Assembly: GCA_003282825.1 (NCBI GenBank)
Contig: QBYM01000001.1
Span: 1 to 64,000 of the forward strand
Direction of reading: 5' to 3'
Source of the DNA: Pelagibacteraceae bacterium AG-325-J17
Lineage (GTDB): Bacteria; Pseudomonadota; Alphaproteobacteria; Pelagibacterales; Pelagibacteraceae
DNA length: 64,000 nucleotides
The translations under genes and the position numbers were made by a program. Positions 33,991 through 43,642 of the stretch are shown here, in pieces (position 1 is the first letter of the stretch; each line of letters starts with the position of its first letter). The notes beneath the pieces are model-generated. The model was not told where the DNA came from and ran no database searches. It saw only the letters and a program-made list of their open reading frames with translations.

Positions 33991-34638
33991 TTACTTTTTA
34001 GCTAACAATGTTTCTCCTGAAACAGCTATTTGACCTACTTTAACTAATGGTTCATAATTTTCATAATAAACATCAGCTCTACTTCCAAATCTTATCATTC
34101 CAACTCTATCACCTTGATCTAATTCTTGATCTTTGTTTGCTTCACAAACTATTCTTCGAGCAACTAAACCTGCAATTTGGACTAATACGATATCGTTATT
34201 TTGATTATCTTTTATCTTAAAATAGTTTCTCTCATTATCTTCACTCGCTTTATCAAGTGAAGCATTAAAAAATTTACCAGGTTTGTATAAAATTTCTTCA
34301 ATCTTTCCGCCACAAGGACTTCTATTTACATGACAATCAAAAACATTCATGAAAATACTAATTTTCTTAAATCTTTTATTCTCTAAATTCAGTTCTTTAG
34401 GGCCATCTACTTCTTCAACTTTTATCACCTCTCCGTCAGCAGGACTGACAAGGAAGTTATCATCATTAATTATAACTCTCTCAGGATCTCTAAAAAAATA
34501 GTAAACCCATATAGTTAAAACAAAACCTACTAATCCAAGAAAATCACTAAAAATATAAAATATTATAGTTATAATCCCAGCTATAACTAAAAACTTGTAT
34601 CCTTCTGCGTGAATTTTTGGAAATATTTTACTAAACAT
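33991..34638 (-). CDS. psd: Phosphatidylserine decarboxylase, short form
   Basis: A 215-residue enzyme that decarboxylates phosphatidylserine to phosphatidylethanolamine using a pyruvoyl group made by self-cleavage. The cleavage site is MIRFGSRADVYY, between Gly185 and Ser186. It belongs to the short (PSD-A) class found in many alphaproteobacteria rather than the ~290 aa E. coli type. Two N-terminal membrane segments (residues 12-45) anchor it. VSPADGEVIKV and NVFDCHVNRSPCGG are conserved. It is divergent from icd across a 76-bp gap. Confidence 0.94.
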   Translation of the reverse strand: MFSKIFPKIHAEGYKFLVIAGIITIIFYIFSDFLGLVGFVLTIWVYYFFRDPERVIINDDNFLVSPADGEVIKVEEVDGPKELNLENKRFKKISIFMNVFDCHVNRSPCGGKIEEILYKPGKFFNASLDKASEDNERNYFKIKDNQNNDIVLVQIAGLVARRIVCEANKDQELDQGDRVGMIRFGSRADVYYENYEPLVKVGQIAVSGETLLAKK

Positions 34639-34648
34639 ATTCTTCTAT

Positions 34649-34678
34649 TTGATAATTTTTCATTAATATGTATATAAA
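34649..34678 (+). promoter_or_regulatory. Putative icd promoter
   Basis: TTGATA at 34649-34654 and TATAAA at 34673-34678 are 18 bp apart, in the 76-bp gap between divergent psd and icd. The predicted start lies near 34685, about 30 bp before the GTG of icd. The region is AT-rich, so chance matches are possible. Confidence 0.5.
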
Positions 34679-34714
34679 ATCGCGAAATTCAATTAATAAG
34701 ATAAATATAAATAA

Positions 34715-35929
34715 GTGAGCAAAATTAACGTAAAAAACCCTGTCGTTGAGTTAGACGGGGATGAAATGACCAGGATCATCTGGGATTTCATTAAAAACAA
34801 ATTAATTCTTCCGTATCTGGATCTTGGTATTGAATACTATGACCTTGGAATGAAAAGTAGAGATAATACTGATGATCAAATCACAATTGACTCTGCAAAT
34901 GCAATTAAAAAAATTGGGGTTGGTATAAAATGTGCAACTATTACCCCAGATGAAGCAAGAGTTGAGGAATTTGATTTAAAAAAAATGTGGAGGTCTCCAA
35001 ACGGTACAATAAGAAATATTATTGGTGGTACTGTTTTTAGAGAGCCAATAATTTGTTCAAACATTCCAAAATTAGTTCCTTCATGGACAGATCCTGTTGT
35101 GATTGGAAGACATGCCTTTGGTGATCAATATCGTGCTACAGACTTTAAAGTTCCTGGTAAAGGTAAAATGGAAGTTAAATGGACTTCAGAAGATGGTAAA
35201 GATGAAATTAAGTATGAAGTTTTCAATTTTACTGGACCTGGAGTTGCTCTTTCAATGTATAATTTAGATAAATCAATAGAAGATTTTGCTAGATCTTGTT
35301 TTAGTTATGGTCTTATAAAAAAATGGCCAGTCTATATGTCCACTAAAAATACTATTTTAAAAAAATACGATGGAAGATTTAAAGATATATTTCAAGAGGT
35401 ATTTGATAAGGAGTACAAAAAAGATTTTGAAAAACATAAATTGACATATGAACATAGATTAATTGATGACATGGTAGCATGTGCAATGAAGTGGAGTGGT
35501 AAATATATATGGGCGTGTAAAAATTATGATGGTGATGTTCAATCAGATACAATGGCTCAAGGATATGGATCATTAGGATTAATGACTAGTACTTTACTAA
35601 CTCCAGATGGAAAAATAATGGAGGCTGAAGCAGCTCATGGTACAGTAACTAGACACTATCGAATGCACCAGCAAGGTAAAGAGACATCAACTAACCCAAT
35701 AGCATCAATTTTCGCTTGGACTAGAGGACTAGCGCATAGAGGTAAGCTGGATGGAAATCAAGAACTTATAAAGTTTGGTAATACTATAGAAGAAGTTTGT
35801 ATTGGTTGTGTTGAGAGCGGATCAATGACAAAAGACTTAGCAATATTAGTTGGTCCATCTAGTAAATACCTTACGACCAATCAATTTTTAGATGTAATAG
35901 ATGGTAATTTAAAAAAGAAATTAAATTAA
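34715..35929 (+). CDS. icd: NADP-dependent isocitrate dehydrogenase, eukaryote-like type
   Basis: A 404-residue TCA-cycle enzyme that oxidises isocitrate to 2-oxoglutarate with NADP+. It is of the homodimeric, mitochondrial/cytosolic-like family rather than the E. coli Icd family: [18 protein letters not shown] at the start (short form [11 protein letters not shown]), [21 protein letters not shown] (short form [18 protein letters not shown]), [14 protein letters not shown], and [11 protein letters not shown]. The GTG start at 34715 puts the family motif at its normal place. It overlaps alaS (convergent) by 9 bp. Confidence 0.96.
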   Translation: MSKINVKNPVVELDGDEMTRIIWDFIKNKLILPYLDLGIEYYDLGMKSRDNTDDQITIDSANAIKKIGVGIKCATITPDEARVEEFDLKKMWRSPNGTIRNIIGGTVFREPIICSNIPKLVPSWTDPVVIGRHAFGDQYRATDFKVPGKGKMEVKWTSEDGKDEIKYEVFNFTGPGVALSMYNLDKSIEDFARSCFSYGLIKKWPVYMSTKNTILKKYDGRFKDIFQEVFDKEYKKDFEKHKLTYEHRLIDDMVACAMKWSGKYIWACKNYDGDVQSDTMAQGYGSLGLMTSTLLTPDGKIMEAEAAHGTVTRHYRMHQQGKETSTNPIASIFAWTRGLAHRGKLDGNQELIKFGNTIEEVCIGCVESGSMTKDLAILVGPSSKYLTTNQFLDVIDGNLKKKLN

Positions 35930-38587
35930 AGCCTTTATTTTTTCAAAAGCTTCATCAATTTTATTTTGGTCTTGACCTCCAGCTTGAGCAAAATCTTTCC
36001 TTCCACCCCCGCCTTTGCCACCAATCATCTCTGATCCAAATTTAGCAAATTTAACTGCATCATATTTGCTAATTAATTTTTCTGTTATACCAACTGCAAG
36101 ACCAACTTTATTATCACTACTTGCAAAAACAACAACAATCCCCTCTCCTAGTTCTTTTTTTCCACTATCAACTAATTTTCTTAAATCTTTAGGTGGTAGA
36201 TCTTGAACTTTTTGAAATCTAACTTTTACACCATTTATTTTTTCATCACTGATAATGTTTTTGTTTTTATCTTTCAGCACAGAACTAACATTTAATTGTT
36301 CAAGTTGTTTTGTGAGATTTTTTATAAGCTCTTTAAGATCATTATTATCAATGTTTGGCTTTCCACCTAATTTAATTATTTGAGATGATAATTCTTTTAT
36401 ATTTTCTTCATCTTTTTGAGTTGATAAATTTGATAATTTCTCTTTGTTCTTAATATAATCATCTAACTGCTTATCTCTTAATGCTTCAACTCTTCTAACA
36501 CCTGCAGCAATAGAAGCCTGACTAATTGTTCTAAATTTACCAATATTTCCTGTACTTTGGACATGTGTTCCACCACACAATTCTGTTGAAAAATAAGTTT
36601 CTTTTTCTTTACCCATTGAAACTACTCTTACTTCTTCTCCATATTTTTCCCCAAAGAATGCTAAGGCACCCTTATCAATTGCAGCTTTTGGAGTCATAAT
36701 TCTGGTTGTAACCTCAGTATTTGCTTCAACATATTCGTTAACAAGTTTATCAATTTTCTGTAACTCTTCACTAGTAATGGGTTTCATATGACTAAAATCA
36801 AATCTAAGTCTATCAGGTGCAACTAATGAACCCTTTTGCATAACATGTTTTCCTAAAGTTCTTCTAAGAGACTCATGAAGTAAATGTGTTGCTGAATGGT
36901 AAGCTTTAAGATTGTCTCTTCTTTCAACATCAATTTTCATTTCTACTTCATCTTTAATTCTTACTTCACCACTTTTTACTGATCCATAATGCACAAATAA
37001 ATCTCCAAGTTTTTTTTGTGTATCTTCAACTTCAAATACAGAGTTTCCAGAAACTATTGTACCTTGATCTCCAAGCTGACCGCCTGACTCTCCGTAAAAG
37101 GGTGTTTGATTTGTTATAATAATACCTTTTTCATTAGTTGATAATTTTTTTACTTCTTTATTATCTTTTAAAAGATTTAATATTACTCCCTCAGATTGAT
37201 TTGACTTGTAACCTAAAAATTCTGTAGGTCCTATTTTATCTTTTATTGAAAACCAAATAGCTTCTTCTGAGCTATCACCTGAACCTTTCCAATTTTTCTT
37301 TGCTAACTCTTTACTTTTTTTCATCAGATCATCAAATTTATTGTGATCAACTTTCAAAGATTTATTTTTTAAAATATCTTCAGTTAGGTCTAAAGGAAAA
37401 CCAAAAGTATCATATAATTTAAATGCTACTTCACCTGGTAAAACTTTATCTATTTTAGAAATTTCTTCATTTAAAATTTTTATACCTCTATCAAGCAAGA
37501 CTAAAAACTTTTCTTCTTCCATTTTTAGAGTTTCTTTAATTAAAGACTCAGATCTTTTAAGTTCAGGGTAGCTCCCTGACATTTCATTTTTGAGTGAGTC
37601 AAATATTCTATAAAAAATTGGTTCTTTAGATCCTAATAAATGAGAATGTCTCATTCCTCTTCTCATTATTCTTCTGAGCACATACCCACGTCCTTCGTTT
37701 GATGGTAACACACCTTCTGCTAAAAGAAATGAGCTAGCTCTTAAGTGGTCAGCTATAACTCTAAAACTTGAAATATTATTATCTATCTGATCAACCTTTG
37801 TTACATCTGATATGGAACTAATCAATTTTTTAAAATGATCAGTTTGATAATTATCATGTGTTCCTTGTAATAGGGCTGCAATTCTTTCTAAACCCATGCC
37901 AGTATCAACAGATGGTTTTGGAAGATCTACTCTTTTTTCTTTTGTGACTTGCTCATATTGCATAAAAACTAAATTCCAAATCTCAATAAATCGATCTCCA
38001 TCCTCATCTTTTGTGCCAGGTAAACCCCCTTTTAAATGATCTCCATGATCATAGAAAATTTCTGAACATGGTCCACAGGGACCCGTTTCTCCCATTGACC
38101 AAAAATTATCTGATGTAGAAATTCTTATTATTCTATCATCACTAAAACCCCCTATTTTCTTCCATAAATTGAATGCTTCATCATCTTCATGAAAAACTGT
38201 TACATAAAGTTTATTTTTATCTATTCCAAAATCTTTTGTAATTAAATCCCATGCATAATGAATTGCTTTTTCTTTGAAATAATCACCAAATGAAAAATTT
38301 CCTAACATTTCAAAAAATGTATGATGTCTCGGTGTATACCCAACATTTTCCAAATCATTATGTTTTCCTCCAGCTCTTACACATTTTTGTGAAGTAGTTG
38401 CTCTTTGATAGTCCCTTTTCTCTAAACCTGTAAACACATTTTTAAATTGAACCATGCCAGAATTAGCAAACATTAATGTTGGATCATTATTTGGAACTAA
38501 ATTACTAGACTCAACAATCTTATGATCGTTTTTCTCAAAATATTTTAAGAAAGTTTCTCTTATCTGATTTAATGATTTCTGAGCCAT
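35921..38587 (-). CDS. alaS: Alanyl-tRNA synthetase
   Basis: A complete 888-residue class II synthetase that charges tRNA-Ala. It shows the aminoacylation core ([19 protein letters not shown], short form [29 protein letters not shown]). The editing domain has [12 protein letters not shown] and [13 protein letters not shown] (zinc and editing ligands). The C-Ala glycine-rich tail is [16 protein letters not shown]. It converges on icd with a 9-bp overlap and lies after the recA terminator. Confidence 0.97.
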   Translation of the reverse strand: MAQKSLNQIRETFLKYFEKNDHKIVESSNLVPNNDPTLMFANSGMVQFKNVFTGLEKRDYQRATTSQKCVRAGGKHNDLENVGYTPRHHTFFEMLGNFSFGDYFKEKAIHYAWDLITKDFGIDKNKLYVTVFHEDDEAFNLWKKIGGFSDDRIIRISTSDNFWSMGETGPCGPCSEIFYDHGDHLKGGLPGTKDEDGDRFIEIWNLVFMQYEQVTKEKRVDLPKPSVDTGMGLERIAALLQGTHDNYQTDHFKKLISSISDVTKVDQIDNNISSFRVIADHLRASSFLLAEGVLPSNEGRGYVLRRIMRRGMRHSHLLGSKEPIFYRIFDSLKNEMSGSYPELKRSESLIKETLKMEEEKFLVLLDRGIKILNEEISKIDKVLPGEVAFKLYDTFGFPLDLTEDILKNKSLKVDHNKFDDLMKKSKELAKKNWKGSGDSSEEAIWFSIKDKIGPTEFLGYKSNQSEGVILNLLKDNKEVKKLSTNEKGIIITNQTPFYGESGGQLGDQGTIVSGNSVFEVEDTQKKLGDLFVHYGSVKSGEVRIKDEVEMKIDVERRDNLKAYHSATHLLHESLRRTLGKHVMQKGSLVAPDRLRFDFSHMKPITSEELQKIDKLVNEYVEANTEVTTRIMTPKAAIDKGALAFFGEKYGEEVRVVSMGKEKETYFSTELCGGTHVQSTGNIGKFRTISQASIAAGVRRVEALRDKQLDDYIKNKEKLSNLSTQKDEENIKELSSQIIKLGGKPNIDNNDLKELIKNLTKQLEQLNVSSVLKDKNKNIISDEKINGVKVRFQKVQDLPPKDLRKLVDSGKKELGEGIVVVFASSDNKVGLAVGITEKLISKYDAVKFAKFGSEMIGGKGGGGRKDFAQAGGQDQNKIDEAFEKIKALI

Positions 38588-38636
38588 ATTTTTAAAATAC
38601 AGCTTTTTTATTCTATGTCTAGATAACGATAAGGGG

Positions 38637-38663
38637 TAAAGGCGCTGAAAATAAGCGCCTTTA
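38637..38663 (-). terminator. Terminator after recA
   Basis: A perfect 10-bp GC-rich stem, TAAAGGCGCT (38637-38646) with AGCGCCTTTA (38654-38663), and a seven-base loop, lies 24 bp after the recA stop on its strand. The run after the stem is short (TTTACC), so it is a moderate terminator or 3-prime stabilising stem. Confidence 0.75.
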
Positions 38664-38686
38664 TAATTTAAAGATGACCTTTAATT

Positions 38687-39835
38687 CTAGTTTTTTTTAG
38701 GAGGAGTAACTTCTTTTTCAGCTTCTTCTTTTTCAGCTACTTTCTTCTCTTTTTCAATTTTTTCAGGACTTAATGGATTTCCTTCAATCTTTTTAGAAAT
38801 CACACCAGCTTTTTCCCTAATTGCCATTTCAATTTCTGCAGCAACTTTTGGATTTTGAGCTAAATAGACTTTGGCATTTTCTCTTCCTTGTCCTATTTTC
38901 TCTCCTTTGTAAGCATACCATGCACCTGATTTTTCAATAATGTCGGCTTTAGCACCAAGGTCTACCAACTCACCCATTTTGCTAATTCCTTTTCCATACA
39001 TTAAGTCAAACTCAACAACTTTAAATGGTGGTGCAACTTTATTTTTAACTACTTTCACTCTTGTAGAGTTACCAATAATTTCGTCTTTATCTTTGATGGC
39101 ACCAATTCTTCTAATATCCATTCTTACAGATGAGTAAAACTTAAGTGCATTTCCACCTGATGTTGTTTCAGGACTTCCAAACATAACTCCGATTTTCATT
39201 CTAATTTGATTAATGAAAATCATCATTGTGTTTGTGTTAGAAATTGAACCAGTTAACTTTCTTAAAGCCTGACTCATTAATCTTGATTGAAGACCAACAT
39301 GATGATCACCCATCTCACCTTCAATTTCAGCTCTTGGAGTTAACGCTGCAACAGAGTCAATTACGATTACTGAAATAGAGCCTGATTTTACTAGTGTATC
39401 AGCTATTTCTAAAGCTTGCTCCCCTGCATCTGGTTGTGAGATTAAAAGCTCTTCAGTGTTCACACCTAATTTTTTTGCATAAACTGGATCTAAAGCATGT
39501 TCTGCATCAACAAATGCACAAATACCACCAGCCTTTTGAGCTTCAGCAACAACTTGTAATGCTAATGTTGTTTTTCCAGAAGACTCTGGTCCATAAACTT
39601 CTACAATTCTTCCTTTAGGTAATCCGCCTATTCCTAAAGCTAAGTCTAAACTTAAAGATCCTGTAGATATCGACTCGATATCCATAGCTCTTTTCTCACC
39701 TAGCTTCATAACTGAACCTTTTCCGAAGTTGTCAGTTATCTGGCTGATCGCAGCATCTAGTGCTTTATTTTTTTCTTTAACATCCATCTCTTGATCTTTA
39801 GTAGATTTAACTACCTTTAAATTATTTTTTGTCAT
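38687..39835 (-). CDS. recA: Recombinase RecA
   Basis: A 382-residue recombinase for homologous recombination and SOS induction. It has Walker [10 protein letters not shown] (residues 82-90), Walker [11 protein letters not shown], and the DNA-binding loop region around [21 protein letters not shown] (short form [14 protein letters not shown]). The C-terminus is long and rich in K/E ([14 protein letters not shown]), as in many RecA proteins. The upstream region holds a candidate SOS-like box. A stem-loop follows it. Confidence 0.98.
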   Translation of the reverse strand: MTKNNLKVVKSTKDQEMDVKEKNKALDAAISQITDNFGKGSVMKLGEKRAMDIESISTGSLSLDLALGIGGLPKGRIVEVYGPESSGKTTLALQVVAEAQKAGGICAFVDAEHALDPVYAKKLGVNTEELLISQPDAGEQALEIADTLVKSGSISVIVIDSVAALTPRAEIEGEMGDHHVGLQSRLMSQALRKLTGSISNTNTMMIFINQIRMKIGVMFGSPETTSGGNALKFYSSVRMDIRRIGAIKDKDEIIGNSTRVKVVKNKVAPPFKVVEFDLMYGKGISKMGELVDLGAKADIIEKSGAWYAYKGEKIGQGRENAKVYLAQNPKVAAEIEMAIREKAGVISKKIEGNPLSPEKIEKEKKVAEKEEAEKEVTPPKKN

Positions 39836-39881
39836 TTAAGCCTCTTTTTTTATTAATTATTAACACTCGAATCATATAATT

Positions 39882-39911
39882 ATTATGTACTACTTTTGTT
39901 CTCATTTGCAA
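39882..39911 (-). promoter_or_regulatory. recA promoter region with imperfect SOS-like box
   Basis: On the minus strand, TTGCAA (39911-39906) and CATAAT (39887-39882) are 18 bp apart. Inside the spacer lies GAAC-N7-GTAC (39901-39887), which differs by one base from the alphaproteobacterial SOS operator GAAC-N7-GAAC. It shares GAACAAAA with the perfect copy at umuD (43232-43246). Start site and repressor binding are not proven. Confidence 0.5.
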
Positions 39912-39943
39912 GATTTAATTAATTTAGCTTAAAAAGCCTTATA

Positions 39944-41239
39944 TTACTGGATTTTTAGGTGATTACTGTTCAATAATCCAACAGATTTAAGCAGATTGAA
40001 TTGAGAGAGAATGTAGTTTCTTTCAGAATCAGCTAATGAGATTTGAGCATTAAGCAATAAAGAGTTCGATTGGATAACTTCTAAAGTAGTCCTATCTGAA
40101 CCACTGTTATATTCAGCTACAATCCCTTCGTTAGCAATTTCAGCAGCGTTAACTTGTGCTCGAACTGAATTTAATAAACTTTTATTTGATTGATAATTAG
40201 ACCATGCACTAGCAACATCCGTTTGGTTTTTTTTAGTCATATTATCAAGTAATAAATTTTTTCGAGTTTCGGAACTTTTATTTTTTTTTAATGAAGCAAT
40301 ATTTTTTCCACCTGAAAAAAATGGCCATGACATTGTTGCTTTAAGGGTATCCTTCTCCCTCTCATCAAAAGTGGTACTTAAATCTTCATTTTTTGATCTA
40401 TCAAAAGATAAGGTCGCTGATGGAGCTAGATCAGATCTAGCACTTATTGTGTCTTTTTTGGCTTGTTCATATTCTAGTTTAGCAATAATTAAATCGGGAT
40501 TACTTTTTATTGATATTTCAATTGCAGAATTCAATTGTTCTGGCAAAGTTACTTCTTTAATTGACTTTTTATCTAATGTTTCAGGATCATTTATGCTTCC
40601 AATAACATTTTCATAATTTAGTTTGCTTGTTAAGAAATCATTTTCTGCTTGTATTAGTTTTGCTTGAGCTCCAGCTAAAGAAGACTCAGATTGAGCAACA
40701 TCTGATAATGAAATTTGACCTCTCTCAAGTCTAATTCTGTCTGTCTCAACTTGTCTATCTAACAAGTTAACATTTGATTTATTAATTTTAAGTTTTTCAT
40801 TTGCTGAAATGAGTCCTGTGTAAGCTTCAATAGATTTGTATAAAATTTCTTGTTCTTTTTTTAAAAGTTTTGCATCTGCTAAATCAATTCCAATCTTGCT
40901 TTTTGAAAGTTCAGCACCTCTTCCTAAATCTATTAAAGTTTGAGTAATTGTTATTGATTTAGTAGTTGGATCTACATCATTAATAGAGGCATCGGTTCCA
41001 TTTCTATTTGTTAATTTATCTGTATCTTCTTGGCTTTTACTCCCACTTAAAGTTACAGTTGGAAGATAAGCACTTTTTGAAATATTTAATTCCTGTTTTG
41101 AAATATTTAAATTTTCTCTTTCAGCATTTAATTCAGGATTGGTGTCATACGCTCTTTTTAATGCCATCATAAAAGTCTCTGCAAAAACAGAGCTCATAAA
41201 AAAAGTTATAATAAGAATCGTTTTAAGGAATAATTTCAT
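39944..41239 (-). CDS. tolC: TolC-family outer-membrane efflux protein
   Basis: A 431-residue outer-membrane channel protein with a signal peptide (MKLFLKTILIITFFMSSVFA) and two outer-membrane efflux repeats of helical coiled-coil type. Examples are ERENLNISKQELNISKSAYLPTVTLSGS in the first (short form NISKSAYLPTVTLSGS) and TISARSDLAPSATLSFDRS in the second. It pairs with inner-membrane pumps or type I secretion systems to export drugs or proteins; no pump gene is adjacent. It overlaps the glycerate kinase gene by 4 bp downstream, suggesting cotranscription. Confidence 0.92.
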   Translation of the reverse strand: MKLFLKTILIITFFMSSVFAETFMMALKRAYDTNPELNAERENLNISKQELNISKSAYLPTVTLSGSKSQEDTDKLTNRNGTDASINDVDPTTKSITITQTLIDLGRGAELSKSKIGIDLADAKLLKKEQEILYKSIEAYTGLISANEKLKINKSNVNLLDRQVETDRIRLERGQISLSDVAQSESSLAGAQAKLIQAENDFLTSKLNYENVIGSINDPETLDKKSIKEVTLPEQLNSAIEISIKSNPDLIIAKLEYEQAKKDTISARSDLAPSATLSFDRSKNEDLSTTFDEREKDTLKATMSWPFFSGGKNIASLKKNKSSETRKNLLLDNMTKKNQTDVASAWSNYQSNKSLLNSVRAQVNAAEIANEGIVAEYNSGSDRTTLEVIQSNSLLLNAQISLADSERNYILSQFNLLKSVGLLNSNHLKIQ

Positions 41240-42165
41240 TTGTTTTTATATATAGCAGATTTGATTTGATGGTTATTATTTAAATTAAATATAATTGAAG
41301 CATATTTTGGCATGTTCTTAAACATATTCTGGGTAATTCTTTGATAGGTCTGCATAAAATTAATTACATCTCCTCTATTCATAATTTTTAATTTCGAATT
41401 TTTTTTACTTTTAAGCCAAAGTTTACGTTCTTGTTTAAGCCTCCATTTTTGTAACAATCTAAAATTTTTCGCTTTTAAGTAAATTAAGCAATTCAATTGT
41501 GAATATAAGTTTTTGTATTTTGTTTTCAATTGTTGGTTAACGTACTTTCTCCAAATTTGTTGTTGGTCCTCTAATTTTTCCATAGAATTTATTGTTCTCT
41601 TTAAAGTAATGCTATTTTCTGACTTAGCTCCAACACACCAACCTTCAAAAATAATTACATCAGGTTTGTTTTTTAAATCATACCATTTTTTTTTATTAAA
41701 TCTGTCATCAATAGCTTTATTAAAAGTTGGCAGTTTTAACCTTTTAAATTTCTTAATTTTTGATTTTTTAAAAAAATTCAACATCATATTAATATCATGG
41801 GTTCCAGGTACCCCTCTTGTTAAAAGCATAGGATGAACTCTTTTTGATAAATTTATTCGCTCTTTTCTTGTTTTATAGAAGTCATCTATTGAAATCCTAA
41901 AAACTTTTAATTTAAAGTATTTAGTTAAGATGATTTTGATTAAAGAACTAATTGTAGTTTTACCAGTTCCTTGGCCTCCTGCTAAACCTACAAAATATGG
42001 TCTTTTCTTATTAGCCTTTTTGCTAATCCAAAAACATAAAGGAATTAAAAAAGATTTTATCATCTTTTCTTTATTCTTAAATTTGTCAGCTTTTGTCTCT
42101 TGAGATTTAATAAATTTTAAGCAATCTTTTTTTACTTTGCCAAAACATAAACTAAATTGTTGCAT
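41236..42165 (-). CDS. D-glycerate 3-kinase-like P-loop kinase
   Basis: A 309-residue P-loop kinase. GLAGGQGTGKTTIS is the Walker A motif (about residues 62-75), SIDDFYKTRKER holds a catalytic acidic pair, TRGVPGTHDINMM and IIFEGWCVGAKS complete the pattern seen in plant-type D-glycerate 3-kinases (GLYK). These close the photorespiratory glycerate cycle by making 3-phosphoglycerate. The N-terminal 35 residues are basic. It could also belong to a related uridine/pantothenate-kinase-like group. A glycerate kinase would fit the serine/glycine theme of the window. Confidence 0.75.
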   Translation of the reverse strand: MQQFSLCFGKVKKDCLKFIKSQETKADKFKNKEKMIKSFLIPLCFWISKKANKKRPYFVGLAGGQGTGKTTISSLIKIILTKYFKLKVFRISIDDFYKTRKERINLSKRVHPMLLTRGVPGTHDINMMLNFFKKSKIKKFKRLKLPTFNKAIDDRFNKKKWYDLKNKPDVIIFEGWCVGAKSENSITLKRTINSMEKLEDQQQIWRKYVNQQLKTKYKNLYSQLNCLIYLKAKNFRLLQKWRLKQERKLWLKSKKNSKLKIMNRGDVINFMQTYQRITQNMFKNMPKYASIIFNLNNNHQIKSAIYKNK

Positions 42166-42170
42166 GAAAA

Positions 42171-42533
42171 TTATTTTTTATCTAATGGATGATTTTGACC
42201 ATCATTTACTGGAACTTCTTTTAAATCGAAAGTATTTATTTCATCAATGCAGCCTACATTAAATCCTGTCATTGCAGGATTAATTCTTGGGTTGTGGTGG
42301 GTATAAATTCCACAGTCAGAGCAAAAGTAATGTTTCGCAACTTTTGAATGAAATTGATAAAGTTTTAATTTGTCCTCACCTTTGGTAATTTTAAAATCTT
42401 CATTTTTTACCATCGACATGATGGCTCCTTTTCTTTTGCAAATAGAACAATTACATTTTATTACTTTAGCTAAATCTCCATCTAAATTAATTTCTGCTTC
42501 TACAGCTCCGCAATGACATACAAGTTTTTTCAT
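42171..42533 (-). CDS. GFA/CENP-V family zinc protein
   Basis: A 120-residue protein with the paired-cysteine zinc sites of the GFA (glutathione-dependent formaldehyde-activating enzyme/CENP-V) family: CHCGAVEAEI, KCNCSICKRKG, and YFCSDCGIYTHHNPR. Family members bind zinc and sometimes glutathione. The formaldehyde role is shown for few members, so a catalytic function here is uncertain. It lies 1 bp after the SOUL protein gene and 5 bp before the kinase, on one strand. Confidence 0.87.
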   Translation of the reverse strand: MKKLVCHCGAVEAEINLDGDLAKVIKCNCSICKRKGAIMSMVKNEDFKITKGEDKLKLYQFHSKVAKHYFCSDCGIYTHHNPRINPAMTGFNVGCIDEINTFDLKEVPVNDGQNHPLDKK

Positions 42534-42534
42534 T

Positions 42535-43083
42535 TTATAAATTTATCTTATACATTACTTCATTTCTTTTTAACATTGGTAAAGTAAATGGTGAATTATA
42601 AGATGCTCTTATTGGAGGACTTATAATTGTAATATTGTCTTGTTTAAGTTGTTTTTCTAATATGTTTTTATTTTTTAAAAAGTTTTTATCTGAAGATCTG
42701 CCTGAATATTTAATTACAGCATAATATCCACCCTCTATAGTTAAAATTTTTATATCTGAATTAGAAGGTTTTGGTGCATTATCTTTATTAAATTTTAAAG
42801 GTAGGTAAAATTGCATTGTCATACTTCCATTTTTAATCTCTTGTGTAACAGGGACCGTCATCTTAATTTCTTGACTTTCTTCATTGTTGCCTGAAATATA
42901 ATTAAATAATTTTCTAAAACCATTACCCTCTATAGAGTTTGTTTCAATAACTAACCGATCAGAGTATTTTCTGATTTCATATTCTTGATTTTCTTTTACT
43001 ACTTCGTAATTTGCTTCCTCGTATGCCATAGTTTGAGAACTCAAAGTTAATATTGAAATTAAAATTACTAAAATTCTTTTCAT
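42535..43083 (-). CDS. SOUL-family heme-binding-like protein, exported
   Basis: About 182 residues with a signal peptide (MKRILVILISILTLSSQTMA) and the SOUL domain: ANYEVVKENQEYEIRKYSDR near the mature N-terminus (short form YEVVKENQEYEIRKY), GNGFRKLFNYISGNNE, and KMTVPVTQE. SOUL proteins bind heme or porphyrin and occur in the periplasm of many bacteria. The open frame reaches 43125, but the ATG at 43083 starts a normal signal peptide. The operon partners are the GFA and kinase genes. Confidence 0.86.
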   Translation of the reverse strand: MKRILVILISILTLSSQTMAYEEANYEVVKENQEYEIRKYSDRLVIETNSIEGNGFRKLFNYISGNNEESQEIKMTVPVTQEIKNGSMTMQFYLPLKFNKDNAPKPSNSDIKILTIEGGYYAVIKYSGRSSDKNFLKNKNILEKQLKQDNITIISPPIRASYNSPFTLPMLKRNEVMYKINL

Positions 43084-43140
43084 TTGATATTTAATTAAAC
43101 TATCTCTGGTTGAAGTTATCCACAAGCATACAAAATGTAG

Positions 43141-43175
43141 TTTTGATGTTCACGTTTTGATTCACTTTTGATTCA
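43141..43175. repeat. Three short direct repeats upstream of umuDC
   Basis: Three head-to-tail copies of a TTTTGATTCA-like unit (TTTTGATGTTCAC, GTTTTGATTCAC, TTTTGATTCA) cover 35 bp, 25 bp upstream of the umuD -35 hexamer. The spacing is 11 to 13 bp, about one helical turn, as in a multi-site protein-binding element. No regulator is known. Confidence 0.55.
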
Positions 43176-43199
43176 GTTACAGACTCAAAATACAACCTC

Positions 43200-43246
43200 T
43201 TGCGTGCATTATATAAATAGGCTATAAATTAGAACAAAACAAGAAC
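43200..43246 (+). promoter_or_regulatory. umuDC promoter with consensus SOS (LexA) operator
   Basis: TTGCGT (43200-43205) and TATAAA (43223-43228) are 17 bp apart. The perfect alphaproteobacterial LexA operator GAAC-N7-GAAC (GAACAAAACAAGAAC, 43232-43246) covers the expected transcription start. The operator ends directly before the umuD ATG, so the mRNA leader must be very short or the box lies in the leader. Promoter and operator are seen in sequence; repression by LexA is inferred. Confidence 0.85.
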
Positions 43247-43642
43247 ATGAAACTAACAATCCCTTATTATCTACATAAAGCTGGCGCTGGTTTTCCATCA
43301 CCTGCAACTGATTATATCGAAGAAGATATCGATCTGAACATGCATTTAATTAAAAACGTTCCAGCCACTTTCATCATAAGAGTACAAGGAAAATCAATGG
43401 TGGATGTTGGGATTAATGATGGAGATTTATTGGTTGTTGATAAAAGTTTAAAACCAAAAAATTTTTCAACAGTTATTGCAAATGTTCACGATGAACTTGT
43501 AGTTAAAACTTTAGTTCAAGAAAGAGATAAAAAATTTCTAACCTCAGGTTCTAAAAAATTTTCTAATAGAATTTTAATTAATGAAGAACAAGATATTTTT
43601 ATTTGGGGGGTTGTGACTTATGTCATCCATTCAACGTACTAA
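43247..43642 (+). CDS. umuD: UmuD-like SOS mutagenesis protein (S24 self-cleaving peptidase)
   Basis: A 131-residue S24 peptidase whose self-cleaved form joins UmuC as DNA polymerase V. The cleavage region AGFPSPATDYIEEDIDL matches E. coli UmuD (CGFPSPA), with Ala14-Gly15 as the likely cut. The Ser50/Lys87 dyad (GKSMVD, VVKTL) keeps the 37-residue spacing of E. coli Ser60/Lys97. The N-terminal tail is about 10 residues shorter than in E. coli. It overlaps umuC by 23 bp and is under the SOS operator. Confidence 0.93.
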   Translation: MKLTIPYYLHKAGAGFPSPATDYIEEDIDLNMHLIKNVPATFIIRVQGKSMVDVGINDGDLLVVDKSLKPKNFSTVIANVHDELVVKTLVQERDKKFLTSGSKKFSNRILINEEQDIFIWGVVTYVIHSTY

